64,000 nt of DNA from Aquilaria yunnanensis (lineage: Eukaryota; Streptophyta; Magnoliopsida; Malvales; Thymelaeaceae): the NCBI GenBank assembly GCA_039654915.1, contig CM077597.1, positions 86,926,001 to 86,990,000 of the forward strand, given 5' to 3'. This document shows positions 59,446 through 64,000 of this stretch, in pieces. Position 1 is the first letter of the stretch. Each line of letters opens with the position of its first letter. A program made the translations under genes and the position numbers. The notes below the pieces were generated by a model, which ran no database searches, had not been told where the DNA came from, and was given only the letters and a program-made list of their open reading frames with translations.

Positions 59446-59680
59446 TGGAGAGCTTGAAGCCGCGGTAGGCGGTGAGCACGAGGCCATCGACACTGGGTGT
59501 GGGAATGGGGATAAGGTGCCCCAACGGTGTTGGTTTTGGCCGGTTCAAGGTCTCAGCCGCCTACGACACGAACAGCATCATCACCAACAACTTTGGCACC
59601 AAAGTGCGTTTGAACAAGTATCATGGCCACCAGGACTCAAATATACCCTACCCGCTTGATATCGAAAACGGAGGAACTAA
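59446..59680 (+). pseudogene. Truncated duplicate of the jasmonate-induced-like gene
   Basis: Matches 57490-57730 closely, from TGGAGAGCTTGAAGCCGCGG to GAAAACGGAGGAACT. It lacks the first 16 codons, has TAG where the parent has TAC (PRYAV becomes PR-stop-AV), and has a 9-bp in-frame deletion turning KHHDYHGH into KYHGH. It stops exactly where the Harbinger end begins, so the missing 3' half may lie beyond the right edge of the window. Confidence 0.88.
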
Positions 59681-60190
59681 GGTGGCGTTTGGTTGTAGAA
59701 AACAATTTTCATTTTCATTTTCTGTTTCTAGTTTTCATTTTCTATGTACAGTTTTCTAAAATGCTTTTCAGAAAACATGTTTAGTTGTTTATACAAGAAA
59801 ACAGTTTTCTGAAAATGAAAAATTAGAAAATATGTTTAGTTAAGAAAATTTTCTTCACAACAAAATTCTATATTTTTACATTGTTAAAACATTCAAATGT
59901 AATACTCATATAAAAGAAAAAAAACATGTTCACATGATAAATAGAGTTTTCTTAGTCATAGTATTTTCCAACATACAATACAATTCCAAAGAGAGCATGT
60001 ATCAAATATAATTAGATACAATAAAGTCAATGTCTATGTGAGCGAACTCTGCGCCGCTGGTAATCGTTCCACATACGAGTGGCTATCTCATCTCTCACTT
60101 TAGCCATTTGGTTGTTTGAGACACATCAACCTCAACCATTTGTTGTTCAACTCCCAAACCTTCCTCACCTTCAATTATCATCCCTTCCTT

Positions 60191-61771
60191 TCAGAATTGA
60201 GTAAATATTTCATCTGCTTTATCTTGTTGTCGGATAAAATTGTGCAATACACAACAAGCAACAGGAATTAATCGTTGTGTGCGAAGTGGATAGTTGGGTA
60301 TCTTCTTTAAAATTGGAAATCTAGCTTTCCATCCACCAAAAACCCTCTCCACCACATTATGCGAAGAAGAGTGTCGGTGATTGAACAACTCTTCTTTCCC
60401 TCTAAATCCAGTTCTCCCACGAAAATCTCTCAAGTGATATCTTTGGCCTCTATAAGGAGCTAAAAATCCTGGAATATTTGGAAAACCAGAATCCACCAAA
60501 TAAAAATGATCTGCATAAACCAACCTTAGCAATGGTCAAACAACCTATAACCCTCAATAGATAAAAACAAATTGTAACTGAAATAGCCCAAACTAGTCCA
60601 AAGTACTGCAATTGAACATCATTCCGTATACACAACAGAACATAGGTAAACTGTTTCGCCACAAGCACAATAGAACACAACAGAACATGTAATGCAAGTT
60701 AATAGCCCTAAATTTAAGCCAACAAAAACCCAACCCTCAAGTCAAAACACTATTGTGTCCCCTAGGCATATAAATTAGTAGCATACATAACAGAAATCAA
60801 CCATAATTAACATGTTTCTCATGCATATAGAAATCAGTAGCAAACTTAAGTACGAGTGTCTCCTTTTAGAATAATAGAAGAGATGGGTTGAAAAAAACAT
60901 GCCTTTCATGGGCAAAGGAAATTGATTTTTTTCTCTTGTAATTGCATCCATGAATATGCGCGAGTCATTTGCCGTGCCTTCTCATCCCGTATACACAAAT
61001 GTGAACATCATGTCGTGCGAACAAGCTGCTAAGACATTCTATGTAACAATAGAACTTTTTCTACCACGAAAATTGTTTTGCTTGGCAGCTGGAGCAGATG
61101 CAGCAACATGAGTACCATCAAGTGCACCAATACAGTTCTGTAGCAAAAGAAAATTAGACGGTGATTAGAAGATTTAAAAATTACTGCTCATATGTACATA
61201 AATACAAAAAGTATGTCATATACCTTGAAATAAGGATACCAATTATGATTCCTTCGAATTTCTGATTGCACTAAACCACCTCTGTTTACAGATCGAATTA
61301 TATCCTTCCTCATAGTTGCCAAAGCCCTCAAAACCTTATTAAACCAATAGCTTATAGTGGCTGTTGAATGTTGAAATCTCTCTGCCACATGCCTTTGGCT
61401 ATCAATGTTACACAAAATAGATAAACAGATGGCAAGAGCTTCTTCCACAGATACATCCCTTTCATCCTTTAATAGATTCAACCTTTTCAGTCGATCACAT
61501 AAATTCATAAATACATGAGGCCTCATGCGAAAGTTCTCAAAACATCTAGCCGGATGGCCTTGCAAGACTTCTATGACATAAGCTTTACCCGTTAACATTG
61601 ATGTTCTACAAGGAATCCTTCTAAAAAGGGATCTTTCAAATTCCAACACATATGAAGCAAACATCATATCTCCCAAAGAGTCTATATCATCCCAAGAATC
61701 ATTTGAGCTAGAGCTGTTGGAATCATAACAAACAACAGTAGAACTACTAGCACCCAAGCATGGCTCAATAG
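60191..61771 (-). pseudogene. Harbinger DDE transposase, at least three exons, two stop codons
   Basis: The exon starting at 61771 encodes the helix-rich N-terminal part (HVFMNLCDRLKRL then DSQRHVAERFQHSTATISYW) and ends at 61224 before GTATAT. Exon 61137-60903 reads NCIGALDGTHVAAS (first catalytic D) and EGTANDSRIFMDA (second D) but contains TAG (IVT-stop-NVL) and TGA (VYTG-stop-EGT). Exon 60510-60191 reads FYLVDSGFPN then LAPYRGQRYHLRDF, and NVVERVFGGW with the third catalytic residue E. The intron between the last two exons appears to be GC-AG (60902-60511). Family role: cuts and inserts the element, generally with ORF1. The stops suggest a dead copy. Confidence 0.83.
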
Positions 61772-61979
61772 CTGCACAACCAATTAATACGAAACTAAAT
61801 TAACATATAACATGAAACTCATAAAATCAAAGAAAAAAACCCATCAGCTTTGATTGATAAATAATTCATAAAGGTACTTAATACAAAATACTCAAATATT
61901 CATAGTTCATCTAATAAAGCATTACAAGCCACTAAAGTACTTAAAACTAAATTCATGAGCTAATCCTCTAAATCATTAT

Positions 61980-63976
61980 TCACTCTAAACTCTTCAACCA
62001 TTCCTTTCGCCTTAAAGGTGACATCTTAACAAACATTCGTCTCCAAATGGGATCATGGAAGTGAATAAGCGCCTTGTTATAAGAGTTGGAAGAGACATCT
62101 TCTACACTTTCAAGAAGATCCATCACATTTTCTACAGAATAAGGGTCAGATTTAGGACTAGTAACAGATTTGTTTTTTGATTGAGTTTTAGCTTCAAGCA
62201 GTTTGGCTCTAGCACTCAAGCTCGATGACCACATATCTAAGCATGCCTCAAATTTCTCATATCTTGTTTCTTTTTTAGCATGTCGCTCACCCGAAGTATC
62301 ACTAGCAGCACGCTTTTGGCCAACTTGTTCACTACTTTGAGCTCCTCCACTCAAAAACTCACTCTCAAGTTCACGCTCTTCCTCCTCTGTAGGTGGCACT
62401 TGAGTTGATGCATAATGAAGCTTTCCAGTAGCGGTGGTGGGGTTGAATATTTGGGAGAGCATGGTGTAATGCTTGCAGCCAGATTTGCGATATGTCTTAA
62501 AGTTCTTTTGATCTTGCTGCAATATAGAAAAAAAGAACAATAAACAAAATAGTAAAGAGTAGCAGAAAACTAATTGAGCAGCATTCCTGCCTCTTGAACT
62601 CTCCATTCATATGAAAATAATCATGGCACAAAATTTCCCAAATATGCTAGATATTTTCAGAAGCGAACAGTACTCGCTGGAAGAAATGCCCATTGTAATT
62701 AATTAATTGGAAGATTAAAATATATATACTACATTAAATTTTCAAATTCATGAAGTATATATATATATATATTACTAATATTCAACTCAAACATGTATAG
62801 ATGTATTCTGTGTTTATATATTTTCTTTGAAATGCCATTGATCAATGATCGTAGTTAAGTAGTGAAATACTTATATATATATAAAAAAAAAAAACAGGAA
62901 CAAACTTCAATGATCACCCTAGTGTTCATTGATCATAGTTTCTTAGCATCGAAGAAAAAACGTAAATGAAATAATAATGATTAATTTAGTTTTCCATCCA
63001 ATCACACAAGTAAAAACAAAAAGCAAGATCCGCTGTATCATCTTGGCCCCCGCATATCCTTAATTCAAAATTATAAATGATGCTCATCCCATCAGTTTCA
63101 TAATTAGTCAGTACTAATTAACAATATTAACATTACTATGATAAACATACAGTAGATCATTAAAGCCACTTGCCAAGGTTAACAAGAAATTAATGCCTTG
63201 CTAGAGTAGATCATTTCTCAAGGGCATATTATATATATATGTATATATATATATAACCAATCAAATATCTATTAAACCTTGGACCTCGATTATATGTTTC
63301 AAGGGGCCTGAAAACATGCACTTAGCTAGAGTGCTTTCTGCTTTATTCTTCACTTATACTTCACTTTGCTATTATCAGGCCTTTGTACGTGTTTCAGAAA
63401 TAAAGAAGAAGAAAAAAGCAGGCAAAAAAAAAAGGAAAGAAAAACATGGATATTAAGGAAAATTAGCATCCCAATAATATTCTATAACCAAGGCTTAACG
63501 TTAAGATTAGTAAACGGGGGAAGAGAGAATGTAGGCCACAATGGGTGGCTAGTTTGTTTAGTTAATGTAGACTGACGAGGAACAAGTAGCCGGGGATTCC
63601 ATCATCAGCAGTAGATGCAGATAAGATCAACAATACTAAACCAAAATACCTTGAAAAAATGTTGCCATGTTTCCTCCAAAGCATGCACAATGTTGGAATC
63701 AGCATCCCAAGTGACTCCGGTGTGTTCTAGTAGCTGTGTGAACTGACGAGTCTTAATCCGAAGTCGATGATATTTTGCTTTCAGTTTGTCACCACCATAA
63801 CTCACTCCAGTAGCTGCAAACATGTCCTTGTTCATGGCTTCCCAATCACTTGGCTTAAAAATAGGAGCCTTTTCTGGGTGATTGACAACTCTCTCGTACA
63901 GAAGTTGAAGGAAGGAGAATTCATTTTTCTCAGGCCACTCTTTCTTATCATCTCCCTCCTTGATGTTCTGAGCCAT
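61980..63976 (-). CDS. Harbinger ORF1, Myb/SANT-like DNA-binding protein, two exons
   Basis: Exon 1 is 63976-63650 (MAQNIKEGDDKKEWPEKNEF and on, ending ETWQHFFK before GTATTTTGG). The intron is 63649-62517 (1133 bp, acceptor TATTGCAG). Exon 2 is 62516-61980 (QDQKNFKTYRKSGCKHY and on, stop after EWLKSLE). The joined protein is about 287 residues. The N-terminal ~110 residues fit the Myb/SANT-like domain (DWEAMNKDMFAATGVSY then LKAKYHRLR); the middle is acidic and the C-terminal part has a DPIWRRMFVKMSPLRRKEWL helix. In Harbinger systems this protein binds element ends and works with the transposase. No stop interrupts either exon, unlike the transposase. Confidence 0.78.
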
Positions 63977-64000
63977 CTATTGCAGAAAAAAGAAAATACA

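Larger units (their letters stand above)
59681..64000 (-). mobile_element. PIF/Harbinger element, left part; continues past the window
   Basis: Begins GGTGGCGTTTGGTTGTAG directly after TAA (59678-59680), consistent with the TAA/TTA duplication and GG...GTTTGGTTG-type ends of Harbinger elements. It carries the two standard genes on the minus strand: a Myb/SANT-like ORF1 (61980-63976) and a DDE transposase (60191-61771). The 5' end is outside the window. Confidence 0.82.

Noticed and set aside
1..64000. CRISPR arrays, tRNA/rRNA genes, integrated virus genomes
   Set aside because: No regularly spaced direct repeats, no cloverleaf-like sequence and no viral coat or movement protein motifs were seen; all reverse transcriptases belong to LINE or copia.

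Overview
The window looks like nuclear DNA of a flowering plant. It is strongly AT-rich, carries GT-AG type introns, and is packed with plant transposon families: L1-type LINEs, Ty1/copia, LTR elements and solo LTRs, CACTA/En-Spm, hAT, PIF/Harbinger, Stowaway, Tourist-like and MULE-like MITEs. No species can be named from the sequence. Only one ordinary host gene looks intact: a two-exon gene at 57441-58149 resembling the 23 kDa jasmonate-induced protein family, with a predicted plastid transit peptide. A truncated copy of it lies 1.3 kb downstream.

Layout, left to right. 1-579: flank plus the right end of a CACTA element. 580-6690: copy 1 of an unclassified repeat ('family A'), split by a decayed plus-strand LINE (about 730-5802) that itself carries a 722-bp hAT element (957-1678). 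6690-11860: mostly anonymous AT-rich DNA, a CACTA fragment, repeat 'family B' and a degenerate telomere-like tract. 11860-14590: family A copy 2, with a 243-bp tandem duplication. 14591-18028: a palindromic MITE and a diverged long-LTR copy. 18530-30080: family B, then a minus-strand LINE interrupted by a copia element (20428-25910), which is itself interrupted by an 860-bp solo LTR (24342-25201). 32230-35545: family A copy 3, carrying a Stowaway-like element with GC-rich cargo. 35546-51506: remains of CACTA elements with both gene modules, a Transposase_24-type ORF2 and a TNP2-type transposase, all on the minus strand; these are interrupted by two 2.69-kb solo LTRs in inverted orientation and by a 732-bp inverted-repeat TRIM-like composite. 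51760-55320: a complete non-autonomous CACTA element (target duplication AAG) containing an 893-bp hAT element. 57200-59680: the host gene and its partial duplicate. 59681 to beyond the right edge: a PIF/Harbinger element with a Myb/SANT-like ORF1 and a broken DDE transposase, inserted in the partial duplicate.

The best evidence here is insertion boundaries read directly: eight insertions have matching target-site duplications, one more has a candidate duplication offset by 5 bp, and two of the eight are also confirmed by an empty-site paralogue inside the same window. Together they give a relative insertion history. I saw no tRNA or rRNA gene, no CRISPR array, no bacterial-type operon and no clearly new biochemical system. 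The most unusual objects are the head-to-head TRIM-like composite, the inverted pair of long solo LTRs with a repeated GC-rich palindrome, the CACTA island with mismatched ends, and the small MITEs with GC-rich cargo.
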